Shown here: one piece after another, positions 1 to 7,650 of the stretch
Layout: each line of letters starts with the position of its first letter
How positions within the stretch are numbered: the stretch's first letter is position 1
Assembly: GCA_002683195.1 (NCBI GenBank)
Contig: NYSW01000061.1
Span: 1-17,882 of the forward strand
Direction: 5' to 3'
Source of the DNA: Phycisphaerae bacterium
GTDB taxonomy: Bacteria; Planctomycetota; Phycisphaerae; Phycisphaerales; SM1A02
DNA: 17,882 bases
Translations under genes and position numbers: made by a program
The notes under the pieces: model-generated
What the model was told of the DNA's origin: nothing
The model's database searches: none
Seen by the model: the letters and a program-made list of their open reading frames with translations, nothing else

Positions 1-758
1 CCATCACGGTCGAGATGACGCTGTCCGGCCAGGCTTCGTCGCCGCTGGACACGACGTATGACGTCTGGCAGACCTATCTCCCGGATGGTGCTCGGGGTGC
101 GATCCCCGACTCGGATCCCGGGCGACCGATTGAAATCTTTCCCGCGGGTTTCCGTTTCGATTTCACGCGACTGACCTGGGAGGAGGACACCACGTTCTCC
201 GTGACCGGACCATTCGGTACCAACAATCGCACGGTCTTCACCGCTGGCTTCAACGGCAAGGGCGCCCTCGTCGACGTGTCGAGCCACGTGAACGAACAAG
301 TCGACGTCTCGCCCCTCGCGATCGCGACCTTCCCCGGAGTCGCGGTCGGTGAGACTGCTCCTGAGGGAGCGGTCGCGACTTTCGATCTCGACCTGTCTGA
401 CGAACGGACCCGGGCGTGGGTCTCGGAGAGTCTCGATGAAGGTCGGATCGTCTTTGCGATCAGCTCGCTCATCTTCGCGTCTCAGGGTGATGGAATCCTG
501 ACCCAGTTCTACCTGCGGGAAAACCCACTGGTGGTGGTGGGGGTCCGGGATTCCGCCAGTCTCACGATGGCTGGAACCGTGGGTGAATCTCCCTGTGACA
601 TTCCCGGCGACATCGACGGTGATTGCCAGGTCACCGGGGCCGACCTTGGTGCCCTGCTGGCCGCCTGGGGCTCCAATGACCCTGCGGCTGACTTCAACGG
701 TGACGGAATCGTCAGCGGCGGTGACCTCGGGGCCCTTCTGGCCAACTGGGGGCTCTGA
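1..758 (+). CDS. Secreted protein with C-terminal dockerin-like repeat pair (5' end missing)
   Basis: The reading frame is open at the left edge (codons begin at base 3) and ends with TGA at 756-758, so the N-terminus and any signal peptide lie outside the window. Counting from the ATG at base 15, residues 1-190 are rich in beta-strand-like, acidic sequence that I do not recognise. The last ~55 residues hold two EF-hand-like repeats, DIDGDCQVTGADLGALLAAW and DFNGDGIVSGGDLGALLANW. Each has the Dx[DN]GD calcium loop followed by the DLGALLAxW helix typical of type I dockerins. Such modules are common in planctomycete surface or secreted proteins, where no cellulosome is known, so a cohesin partner cannot be assumed. 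The base 15 ATG has no visible ribosome-binding site and is probably internal. The dockerin call is strong; the function of the upstream part is unknown. Confidence 0.85.
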   Translation, partial: ITVEMTLSGQASSPLDTTYDVWQTYLPDGARGAIPDSDPGRPIEIFPAGFRFDFTRLTWEEDTTFSVTGPFGTNNRTVFTAGFNGKGALVDVSSHVNEQVDVSPLAIATFPGVAVGETAPEGAVATFDLDLSDERTRAWVSESLDEGRIVFAISSLIFASQGDGILTQFYLRENPLVVVGVRDSASLTMAGTVGESPCDIPGDIDGDCQVTGADLGALLAAWGSNDPAADFNGDGIVSGGDLGALLANWGL

Positions 759-814
759 ACGAGCCCTTCCAATCGATCTTCAAGTCCGAGTGATCATCTC
801 GGCCGAAATTTCCC

Positions 815-835
815 TCGCGGACCAATCATCCGCGA
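815..835 (+). terminator. Possible weak terminator hairpin after the dockerin-type gene
   Basis: A perfect 7-bp stem, TCGCGGA (815-821) with TCCGCGA (829-835), closes a 7-base loop. It lies 57 bases after the stop codon. The following bases, CGTCTTCC, are only mildly pyrimidine-rich, without a real T tract. It could be a weak terminator or an mRNA-end hairpin; the evidence is only the fold. Confidence 0.3.
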
Positions 836-872
836 CGTCTTCCCAGAGCTTCATGCTCGCTTCCCATTGATC

Positions 873-901
873 CCGGGTGTTCAACCCGGCAAACACAGGA
901 G
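873..901 (+). promoter_or_regulatory. 5' leader hairpin and ribosome-binding site of the PEP-CTERM-like gene
   Basis: A 6-bp stem, CCGGGT (873-878) with ACCCGG (884-889), closes a 5-base loop. It is followed by CAAACAC and a Shine-Dalgarno AGGAG at 897-901, nine bases before the ATG at 911. A similar hairpin-CAAAC-SD arrangement precedes the other complete secreted-protein gene, at 8108-8150. The binding site is convincing; the role of the hairpin is inferred. Confidence 0.4.
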
Positions 902-910
902 AATCTCGAA

Positions 911-1540
911 ATGAGATGTGCCGTTTCCATTCTGGCCGTCGTCGCAACGACGGGTCTCGCTACCGCCGACCTGGTGAACCCGGACATCCCGTCCTGGCGA
1001 GGCGGCGTTGGTACCAGCTACGCCGAGTTTGACACTTTCACGCAGGCCTTCGCCGCCCCCAACTTCGCCGATGTCGGCGGTGGTGGCTTCTCGCTCACGA
1101 ACAATGGCGCTCCCGGTACCGCCACCATTGCGAGCTCGGGAAACATCTACGGATTCGGCGGCCCGCTCTCGATCCAGATGTCTTCGCTCGGACCGATCAG
1201 CACGCCGGCCCAGGCCATCCTGAACGTGTCCTGGGGTGGCAACATGATTCAGACCGGTGCCGGTGACGTGCAGGCGCTCTTCGGCGGCGTCCTCTACGAC
1301 GCCACGACCGAGCTTCGCGACAGCGAGGCAAGCCCCTTCGGCGGCACGGTCGATACCTGGGCGTTCACCTTCGACTTCTCTGGTGCGACCCCGGGCGTCG
1401 GTACGCTTGAACTCTTCTTTGGCAACGACCTCGCCAATGGAAGTCTCGATGCGGTCTCCATCGATGTCCAGTCGATTCCCGCCCCCGGCGTTCTCGCCCT
1501 GGTCGGTCTCGCTGGTCTCGCCGGCCGCCGTCGACGCTGA
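911..1540 (+). CDS. Small secreted protein with variant PEP-CTERM sorting tail
   Basis: This 209-residue protein starts with a clear signal peptide (residues 1-19, cleavage probably after GLATA). Next comes a Gly-, Ala-, Ser- and Thr-rich, probably beta-sandwich, body with no cysteine after the signal peptide. It ends in a tripartite tail: IPAPG near residue 189, a short hydrophobic stretch (VLALVGLAGLAG) and a terminal RRRR. This is the layout of PEP-CTERM proteins, with PAPG replacing the usual PEP. In that family the tail is recognised by an exosortase and the protein is moved to the cell surface or the extracellular matrix. No exosortase gene is in the window. The ATG at 911 follows AGGAG by nine bases, and a strong terminator follows the stop, so the gene is probably its own transcription unit. 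The body has no recognised function. The surface assignment is confident; processing of the PAPG variant is inferred. Confidence 0.85.
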   Translation: MRCAVSILAVVATTGLATADLVNPDIPSWRGGVGTSYAEFDTFTQAFAAPNFADVGGGGFSLTNNGAPGTATIASSGNIYGFGGPLSIQMSSLGPISTPAQAILNVSWGGNMIQTGAGDVQALFGGVLYDATTELRDSEASPFGGTVDTWAFTFDFSGATPGVGTLELFFGNDLANGSLDAVSIDVQSIPAPGVLALVGLAGLAGRRRR

Positions 1541-1571
1541 TTGTTCGGACCCCTTCGAGGGTTGAAAGACC

Positions 1572-1616
1572 GGAGGCTCCCACATCCGAGCGGACGTGGG
1601 AGCCTCCATTATTTTT
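1572..1616 (+). terminator. Strong intrinsic terminator
   Basis: A perfect 12-bp GC-rich stem, GGAGGCTCCCAC (1572-1583) with GTGGGAGCCTCC (1596-1607), has a 12-base loop and is followed by ATTATTTTT. It begins 31 bases after the stop of the PEP-CTERM-like gene. It sits between two convergent genes. On the minus strand the stem is followed only by GGTCTTTC, so it may also slow transcription of the gene ending at 1641, but less well. Confidence 0.9.
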
Positions 1617-1640
1617 GCCGTCGATTCGATCGTGGTCGGT

Positions 1641-2357
1641 TCAGGAACTTCCCTGTCGCATTCGATCCAGGCTCTCCGGAAACGGATAACTCGCAAAGAC
1701 GCTGGTGGGTGCCACTTCCCAGGCGGACGCCGGAGGGTAGAGATCACCGCCGTACCCAGCCTGATGCATGGCATCCAGAACGGATTCGAGACTCGGCTCA
1801 CCATCCGGAGTCTTGCTCGATACCAGTCGGTTGGAGCGGGCGCCGAGAAAGGAGATGGTCGCAACCGGCAGTCGCTCTCGTCGTCCTTCGAGCATCTTCG
1901 AGATCGTACCGAAGCCTCGATAGATGTCCTCGAGTGTGAAGTGATCCCGACCGTCGGGTCGCAGCAGGGCGAGGATCAGAAGCCGATCGAGATCGAACTT
2001 CAAGACGTACGGCTCCCGATCCTCCCGTGCGTGCACGGATACGGATTGGCGGAACATCCGGGCGTAGCTGGTGGCGCTGGCAAGCGTCCACTGGCTGGTG
2101 GGGATCAACTTCAGCAACTCCCCCAGAATGCCGCGTTCATTATCGACGTCGTTGACCCCGCAGATCACCGTGCGATATCGACCGTCGACCAGATCCTCCA
2201 GAAGGTGCTGCCCCCACTGGACGCGGATCCGTCGATGTCCTCGGACGGACCTCGGGTCGCCGGCGGGAAGAAGAACGCAGCGAGGTGATTCCTTGCTGGC
2301 TTCGACCAGGCGGTCCCCGTCTCCCTTGTAGACCCGAAAGGGGTGGGAGTCACTCAC
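1641..2357 (-). CDS. Unrecognised 238-residue cytoplasmic protein coupled to the cyclophilin gene
   Basis: I do not recognise this family. The proposed GTG start (2357-2355) overlaps the TGA stop of the upstream cyclophilin gene as GTGA, a common sign of translational coupling. The frame also runs open further upstream, but there it lies antiparallel in frame space to the cyclophilin gene and reads as low-complexity Arg-rich sequence, so that part is rejected. The product starts near SDSHPFRVYKGDGDRL, has no signal peptide or membrane helix, and looks like a globular alpha/beta protein. Visible blocks are the strand-like YRTVICGVNDVDNERG near residue 60, LKFDLDRLLILALLRPDG in the middle, and a C-terminal region that is Pro- and aromatic-rich. 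No nucleotide-binding or catalytic motif is evident. A tentative reading is a regulatory or binding protein specific to Phycisphaerae. Confidence 0.7.
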   Translation of the reverse strand: MSDSHPFRVYKGDGDRLVEASKESPRCVLLPAGDPRSVRGHRRIRVQWGQHLLEDLVDGRYRTVICGVNDVDNERGILGELLKLIPTSQWTLASATSYARMFRQSVSVHAREDREPYVLKFDLDRLLILALLRPDGRDHFTLEDIYRGFGTISKMLEGRRERLPVATISFLGARSNRLVSSKTPDGEPSLESVLDAMHQAGYGGDLYPPASAWEVAPTSVFASYPFPESLDRMRQGSS

Positions 2358-3103
2358 TTGGAATCCTCGGCCTTGGCGGCCTCGAGGGCCTTTCGGGCGG
2401 CTTCGAGTTCGGCCTGGGCGTTGCTCAACTTGGCTTCCGCATCGGCGAGTCGTTGCTTGGCGGCGTCCAGTTTCGCGGCTCCCGCGAATTTCATCGCCGC
2501 TTCCTGGGAAACGATCTCGACGGAATTGATCTTCACTTCGGTGGTGGGAACGTTCTGCATGTTGTTGATGGTGCGGGTCGGGACCTGAGCGATCCGATCG
2601 ACCACGTCCATGCCCGCGATCACCTTGCCGAAGACGGCGTAGCCGGCGCCGTCTCGAGCCTGATCGAGAAAGCCGTTGTCCTTGAGGTTGATGAAGAATT
2701 GGGCGGTCGCGGAATCCGGCTGGTTGCCGAGTCGGGCCATGGCGAGGGTTCCACGCATGTTCTTCAAGCCGTTCCTCCACTCGTTGGCGATGGGTGGACG
2801 CATGTCCTGGTGGGCACTCTTGTTGTGGAGCCCTGCGGGATAATTCCCGTGGTGGTCGAAGCCGCCGCCCTGGATCATGAATCCGGGCATGACCCGGTGG
2901 AACACGGTGTTGGCGTAGAAGCCGTCCGTGGCGTAGGCCTCGAAGTTCGCGACCGAGATCGGAGCCTTGTCGTTGTCCAGCTCCACGACCATGGAGCCCG
3001 CGGTGGTCTTGATGATCGCGTACTGAGCCGCAAGGGCGGGGGAGGCGGCGAAGGCCGTGAAGACGGCGACGGAGAGGGCGAGAAAACGCTGGATGCCGTT
3101 CAT
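2354..3103 (-). CDS. Periplasmic cyclophilin-type peptidyl-prolyl isomerase with coiled-coil tail
   Basis: This 249-residue protein catalyses cis-trans isomerisation of peptidyl-proline bonds, probably in the periplasm. Residues 1-25 form a signal peptide ending in SPALA. The cyclophilin fold spans about 27-200. Its signature is FHRVMPGFMIQGG (68-80), with catalytic Arg70, Phe75 and Gln78. It continues with MARLGNQPDSATAQFFINL (122-140) and the closing strand GYAVFGKVIAGMDVVDRI. Residues ~209-246 are an added Ala/Lys/Glu-rich helix with Leu at 212, 219, 226, 233 and 240 and Ala at 215, 222, 229, 236 and 243, an exact heptad pattern. Secreted bacterial cyclophilins are usually near 190 residues and lack this. 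The ATG at 3103 was chosen because AGGA lies upstream of it and the signal peptide starts there; the longer open frame to 3301 reads like non-coding sequence. The gene is the first of a two-gene unit. Confidence 0.95.
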   Translation of the reverse strand: MNGIQRFLALSVAVFTAFAASPALAAQYAIIKTTAGSMVVELDNDKAPISVANFEAYATDGFYANTVFHRVMPGFMIQGGGFDHHGNYPAGLHNKSAHQDMRPPIANEWRNGLKNMRGTLAMARLGNQPDSATAQFFINLKDNGFLDQARDGAGYAVFGKVIAGMDVVDRIAQVPTRTINNMQNVPTTEVKINSVEIVSQEAAMKFAGAAKLDAAKQRLADAEAKLSNAQAELEAARKALEAAKAEDSK

Positions 3104-3415
3104 CGAGTGATCCTGGAGAGGGAAGAGGGAGCCTGGATGGAGTGAGCCTCGTCGACACCGACGATTCTCGTGGCCAGTACTGTAGAAGGTTCCGAAACTT
3201 CGCTTCCCGGAACTGCCGAGCGGAAGTTCTGGATTGGGAAAATTTTCACGAGGCAAGCCGTTCGGGCTCGGAACCGGCCGCTTTCTGTCCCTAGCATGCA
3301 CGGGGTGAAGAAGCCCCCGCCGGGTCGAGGTTCGATCCGGTCATGATGTGTCTCCCAGATGGCCGTTGGACGGCCCCTGGACCAAGGCCTGCCTCCCCGG
3401 ACTCCCGTCGATCAG
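3104..3415. promoter_or_regulatory. Divergent intergenic region between cyclophilin and resB
   Basis: These 312 bases separate two divergent genes and must carry promoters for both. The only AT-rich patch holds a 10-bp perfect palindrome, GAAAATTTTC (3238-3247), which could be part of a promoter or an operator. A short inverted repeat, GTTCCG with CGGAAC, lies around 3189-3213. I see no convincing -35/-10 pair on either strand. Open frames through this stretch look like chance continuations of the flanking genes. Confidence 0.45.
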
Positions 3416-5881
3416 ATGACCAATTCCATTTCTGCCAATCAGACCGCCCGCCCGGCCCCATCGCATTCACGTTCTCGTGGGCCTTTGGGCGCGACGCTCG
3501 ATCTCTTCTCGAGCGTGAAACTCGGAATCACGCTGCTCGTCCTGTTGTTCATCTACATGTCTGTGGGATCCGCAGGTGTGGTCTACCCGACCCATCCGGC
3601 CATCTGGCACGTCGACGCCTGGACCTACGAGCAGTTGAGGCAGCGCCCGATCTTCGAGATGACGGAGTTCGAGTGGTTTCACTGGTGGCCGTTCAATCTC
3701 CTGATCGCGTTGCTGTGCGTGAACATGACGGTCACCACGATTCGCAAGATCCCCTTCAACGCCATCAACGCCGGGGTCTGGATGATCCACATCGGGATCA
3801 TCACGCTCTGTCTCGGGAGCGTCTACTACTTCGTCACCAAGATCGAGGGCGACGCTCCAGTCGCTCGGCGGGCGGTGACCGTGGCGCTGGTGGATTCGAG
3901 CGAGGGGGGGGGCGTTCTGGAATCGAGCCGCTTTCTCGCGATGCCGGGGAACGAGACGAGCATCGGATTCGGCGAAGGTCGATACGACCTTCAGGTCCAA
4001 AGCATCGATCCGGCCTGGGAACTGCTCTCGGGCGAGGATGAGGGCGTCCGGGCGTTCAGCGTCAACCTGATGGTCGAACGGGCCGATGGCCAGCGTTTCA
4101 TCCGGCAGGTGATCGCCGGGTATCCCGAGTACACCGAAGACCTGATCTTCAGCGACGACCCCGGGCAGCCATTCCAGCGAAACGTGAAGGTCAACGGCGA
4201 ACGTCTTTTCGATCCCGGTCTCCTCGTGGGCCTCGAGTTTGCCCCGACCGATCACCTGTATCTCCGGAACGACCTCGCCAAGAGCTGGGCCCTCTACCTG
4301 CGAGAGAAGGGTGACACCGAGTGGGTCGAGCGGCCGATCGACGGGGGCTTCCTCTACAACGACTACATCGAAGACGAAGACTGGGTCTGGAACGCCGGAA
4401 CCGGTGACGCCACGATGCCTCTGGATGCGATCGACGTGGCGATCCCCGCGGTCTCGCCCGATGACCCCGCCCCTGAGCTTGATCTGAGAGCGACCGGGTT
4501 TCTGCGGTACGCGGTGATGCGCGATCAGGCCACTCCGGGTGGCCCGGACGCGGCCCTCGATCCCACCGCATGGGTCCAGATTCGGGCCCCCCAGATGGAT
4601 CGCTCCAACGACTACGTGCTTCGAGCGTTCGATCCCGCGAGGAATTCGGTCGACGGCGGCCTGATGATGATGCGATGGATCGGATCCGAAGCCGAGCTTG
4701 AGAACATCACCCGACCATCGATGCTGGATATTTCGATCCCCTCCCTGGGCATTGATATCTCTCAGCCGGTCGTCAGCGAATCCGAAGAGGGCGAAGAGTC
4801 CTTCCTCCGAATCGGCGACACCGGATACGGCTACCGCGTCGTGTCGCTGCAGAACGATCTCGCCCTCGGCTCCGGCACGGTTTCGGTGGCGATTCTCGAG
4901 ATCTCGACCCCGACCGGCATTCATCGTCGCTGGGTCTTCGACGACCCGAGCCTCACCCGGGATGTGATCGAAGGCATGCCGATGGGCCAGCCCCAGCATG
5001 CCGGCGAAGTGGTGGGAGACGATTCGATCCAGATCCAATATCGACCCGGTGTGGGATCCGCCCTGTTGACGATTCTCGCCGGCCCCGAGGAGGGTCGTCT
5101 GAGGCTCATCAGCTCGGTCGGCGTGGACGAACCCGAGATCATGGATCTCCCGGTGGGCATGCCGATCTCCTTGAGCGGTGGACTCGAGCTCGAGGTGGAT
5201 CGTTTCGAGCCACGGGCCCTGTTCGTCACCAAGCCGTTCATCGTGCCGATGGAACAACGAGCTCGCGATGCCAAGGAATTCTTTTCCCGGCTGAGGGTCT
5301 CCTCGCCGTCGACCTCGCCGACCTGGCTTCGATACCACATGTATCCGTTCGACGGGCCGGAGTGGACGCTTCGGCGTCACGTCTACGACCCGAACGTGGT
5401 CACCCTCGCCGATGGTCGCGAGATCGAGCTCCTGTTCGGCCGGAGGCGAGTGCCGCTCCCCACGGAGGTGTCGCTCGAGGAGTTCGTTCTCACCTCGCAC
5501 ATCGGTGACTTCGATGGTGACACCTCGAACATCCGAGACTACACGAGCATGCTGCGATTCCGGGATCGCCGGGGAGAGCCGTGGACCGAACCGATGCCGG
5601 TCAGCGTGAACGCGCCGGTCGAGCATGATGGCTACTGGTATTTCCAGGCCCAGTGGGATCCGCCGGATGAACCCCGATTCCAAGGCGACGTCGCCAGCTC
5701 CGGTCTCAACTACACGGTGCTCGGCGTCGGGAATCGCAACGGTGTCTACATCCAGCTCCTTGGCTGCGTGATCGCGGTCATCGGCATGGGATACGCCTTC
5801 TACGTCAAGCCCGTCCTCAAGCAACGGCGCCGTCGCGCGATCTACGATCTCGCCGCCGCCGGAACGGAGACGACCTCGTGA
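3416..5881 (+). CDS. resB: ResB-type cytochrome c biogenesis protein (System II)
   Basis: ResB (Ccs1) works with CcsA to export heme and attach it to apocytochromes c outside the membrane. The 821-residue product has three N-terminal membrane helices, near 35-53 (GITLLVLLFIYMSVGSA), 92-108 and 118-140. The last of these carries His125 in MIHIG, a candidate heme ligand. A very large external domain (about 141-775) follows, then a fourth helix (776-798) with a basic KQRRRR end. This topology and the pairing with ccsA identify the family. The soluble domain is larger than in classical ResB proteins of about 540 residues. The ATG at 3416 (MTNSIS) is preferred; an in-frame ATG at 3359 would add 19 residues that look non-coding, and neither has a clear Shine-Dalgarno sequence. 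The stop overlaps the GTG start of ccsA. A 785-codon antisense frame across the gene is a codon-bias shadow. Confidence 0.88.
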   Translation: MTNSISANQTARPAPSHSRSRGPLGATLDLFSSVKLGITLLVLLFIYMSVGSAGVVYPTHPAIWHVDAWTYEQLRQRPIFEMTEFEWFHWWPFNLLIALLCVNMTVTTIRKIPFNAINAGVWMIHIGIITLCLGSVYYFVTKIEGDAPVARRAVTVALVDSSEGGGVLESSRFLAMPGNETSIGFGEGRYDLQVQSIDPAWELLSGEDEGVRAFSVNLMVERADGQRFIRQVIAGYPEYTEDLIFSDDPGQPFQRNVKVNGERLFDPGLLVGLEFAPTDHLYLRNDLAKSWALYLREKGDTEWVERPIDGGFLYNDYIEDEDWVWNAGTGDATMPLDAIDVAIPAVSPDDPAPELDLRATGFLRYAVMRDQATPGGPDAALDPTAWVQIRAPQMDRSNDYVLRAFDPARNSVDGGLMMMRWIGSEAELENITRPSMLDISIPSLGIDISQPVVSESEEGEESFLRIGDTGYGYRVVSLQNDLALGSGTVSVAILEISTPTGIHRRWVFDDPSLTRDVIEGMPMGQPQHAGEVVGDDSIQIQYRPGVGSALLTILAGPEEGRLRLISSVGVDEPEIMDLPVGMPISLSGGLELEVDRFEPRALFVTKPFIVPMEQRARDAKEFFSRLRVSSPSTSPTWLRYHMYPFDGPEWTLRRHVYDPNVVTLADGREIELLFGRRRVPLPTEVSLEEFVLTSHIGDFDGDTSNIRDYTSMLRFRDRRGEPWTEPMPVSVNAPVEHDGYWYFQAQWDPPDEPRFQGDVASSGLNYTVLGVGNRNGVYIQLLGCVIAVIGMGYAFYVKPVLKQRRRRAIYDLAAAGTETTS

Positions 5882-7650
5882 TCCGATCCTTCATTCAGTT
5901 CGTCGCCATCCTTCCGCTTCTCTGCAGCGGCGCGATCTTCGCCGCACCGCAGGACGCCGAAGCCCCTCCCAGCTTCCACGAGCAACTCGAACTGGCACCT
6001 CTGGGTGCGATGGCGGTGCACGTTCAGGGACGCATCAAGAGCCTGGGGTCGCACGCCAACGCCATGATGGATGCGGTCAGCGGTCCGCGTTCGATCGCGG
6101 GGCAGTCTCCGACCTTCACGTACCTCGACATGCTTTTTCGCCCGGATGCCTATCGCAACGCAGACTGCATCTACATCAAGAACAAGCTGGTCCGGAACGT
6201 CATCGCGGATGCGATCGAGACCGAGGATCCCGAGCTCGCCGTCCGCATGGAAGGTTTTCGAACGTCCGGCCTCGTGTCTCCGGCCTTGCTCGAACGACCC
6301 GAGGTCACCCCGTTGCTCCGCCGCATGGAGTCGGATCTGATCCGGACCGCCAAGCAGACGGACGCGATCAAGTCCGCCCGCGCCGTGATGTCGCCAAGTT
6401 TCCTGCTCGACCGACTTCGAGTCATTCCGCCGGGTGTGGATGTCGATGACGGGCCCTGGCACGGACTGGCGGAGATCATGTTCCTCCCTCAGGAAAATGG
6501 TTCTCTGGACGTGGCCCTCGAGGGCCTTCCGGAGCAGGATCCGATCCCCGGCATCGACGAGAAGCTCCAGCGTCAGGCCGCCGGATCCTGGAGAGACCTG
6601 GTCAACGCGTGGACCGCCGGTGACGTTTCGGGGGTCAACGGGGCGGCGGTGGCGCTGGCGGGCCGGGTTCGCGAGATGAACCCCGACGCCTATCCCTCGG
6701 TCGAACGATTGTCCTGGGAGAACTGGTACTTCGAAGCCGATCAGCTCACCCGAGGCTGGCTGATCTACATGTTCTCGATCGTCCTGTTGCTACTGGGAAC
6801 CATCTACCGCTGGCGTTGGGCGATGATGTCCGGAATGGTGGTGTTCATCGGCGCCTTCGGACTTCAGACCTTCGCGGTCGGACTTCGATGGTGGATCAGT
6901 GGACGCTGGCCGAATTCCAACATGTTCGAGGCGGTGACCACCGCAAGCTGGTTCGGAGTCCTTTGCGCCCTGCTCCTCGAGGCGGTCTATCTGAGACGAA
7001 CCGCCTTCCGAGGACTCGTCCCCCTGGGTGCCGCCGCCACCGCGATGGTCGCCTTGATGACCGCCCACTTCCTGCCCGTCTACCTCAATCCGAACATCTC
7101 CAACATGATGCCGGTGCTGCATGATGTGTGGTTGTACATCCACACCAACGTGATCATCTTCAGCTACGCGCTCATCTTCATGGCCTCGGTCACGGCGAGC
7201 ATGTATCTCGCGTATCGGGTGATCGGTGGCAAGGCCGTCTACGCCCGAGCGGGCGGGGCGGGGGCCCTGGTCCTCGCCGGGCCGGACGGCCACACGCTCG
7301 CCGACCTTGATGATGCGGCAGCGCCTGCTCGACGGCGAGAACGATTCGGAGAGATCCTCGACGGCACGACGATGCTGCTGATGGAGCTGGCCTTCGTGCT
7401 GCTCTGGGCGGGAATCGTGATGGGTGCCATCTGGGCCGACCACTCCTGGGGTCGCCCCTGGGGCTGGGATCCCAAGGAAGTCTTCGCCCTCAACACCTTC
7501 GTCATCTTCGCGATCCTGGTGCACGTTCGATTGAAGTCCCGGGACAAGGGTCTCTGGACCGCGGTCCTGGCGGTCATCGGCTGCGGGGTCATGCTCTTCA
7601 ACTGGATCGTGATCAACTTCGTGATTTCGGGACTGCACTCGTACGCATGA
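5878..7650 (+). CDS. ccsA: CcsA/ResC heme-handling membrane protein of cytochrome c maturation
   Basis: CcsA binds heme at its WWD domain and delivers it to apocytochrome c with ResB. The 590-residue product starts at a GTG (5878) inside the GTGA overlap with resB. Residues 1-23 look like a signal peptide or first helix (ending GAIFA). Residues 24-290 are a soluble domain containing the segment VQGRIKSLGSHAN; similar N-terminal domains occur in ResB/CcsA proteins of Bacteroidetes and planctomycetes. About seven membrane helices follow from residue 293. The WWD signature is SWGRPWGWDPKEVF, with its core at 524-531. Candidate heme-ligand histidines are His415 and His422 (LHDVWLYIHTN), and the C-terminal GLHSYA (His587) is typical of CcsA. 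The stop overlaps the next gene as ATGA, so all three genes are probably one operon. The call is confident. Confidence 0.95.
   Translation: MIRSFIQFVAILPLLCSGAIFAAPQDAEAPPSFHEQLELAPLGAMAVHVQGRIKSLGSHANAMMDAVSGPRSIAGQSPTFTYLDMLFRPDAYRNADCIYIKNKLVRNVIADAIETEDPELAVRMEGFRTSGLVSPALLERPEVTPLLRRMESDLIRTAKQTDAIKSARAVMSPSFLLDRLRVIPPGVDVDDGPWHGLAEIMFLPQENGSLDVALEGLPEQDPIPGIDEKLQRQAAGSWRDLVNAWTAGDVSGVNGAAVALAGRVREMNPDAYPSVERLSWENWYFEADQLTRGWLIYMFSIVLLLLGTIYRWRWAMMSGMVVFIGAFGLQTFAVGLRWWISGRWPNSNMFEAVTTASWFGVLCALLLEAVYLRRTAFRGLVPLGAAATAMVALMTAHFLPVYLNPNISNMMPVLHDVWLYIHTNVIIFSYALIFMASVTASMYLAYRVIGGKAVYARAGGAGALVLAGPDGHTLADLDDAAAPARRRERFGEILDGTTMLLMELAFVLLWAGIVMGAIWADHSWGRPWGWDPKEVFALNTFVIFAILVHVRLKSRDKGLWTAVLAVIGCGVMLFNWIVINFVISGLHSYA

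Noticed and set aside
2358..3158. Upstream extension of the unknown gene at 1641-2357 across the cyclophilin
   Set aside because: The frame is open but reads as Arg/Gly/His-rich noise opposite none of the expected features, and the cyclophilin occupies the same strand in another frame. The GTG at 2357 is the sensible start.
3467..5824. A 785-codon open frame on the minus strand opposite resB
   Set aside because: It is Arg/His/Asp-rich low-complexity sequence with no domain and lies entirely antisense to a well-supported gene. GC-rich codon bias commonly leaves such frames open.
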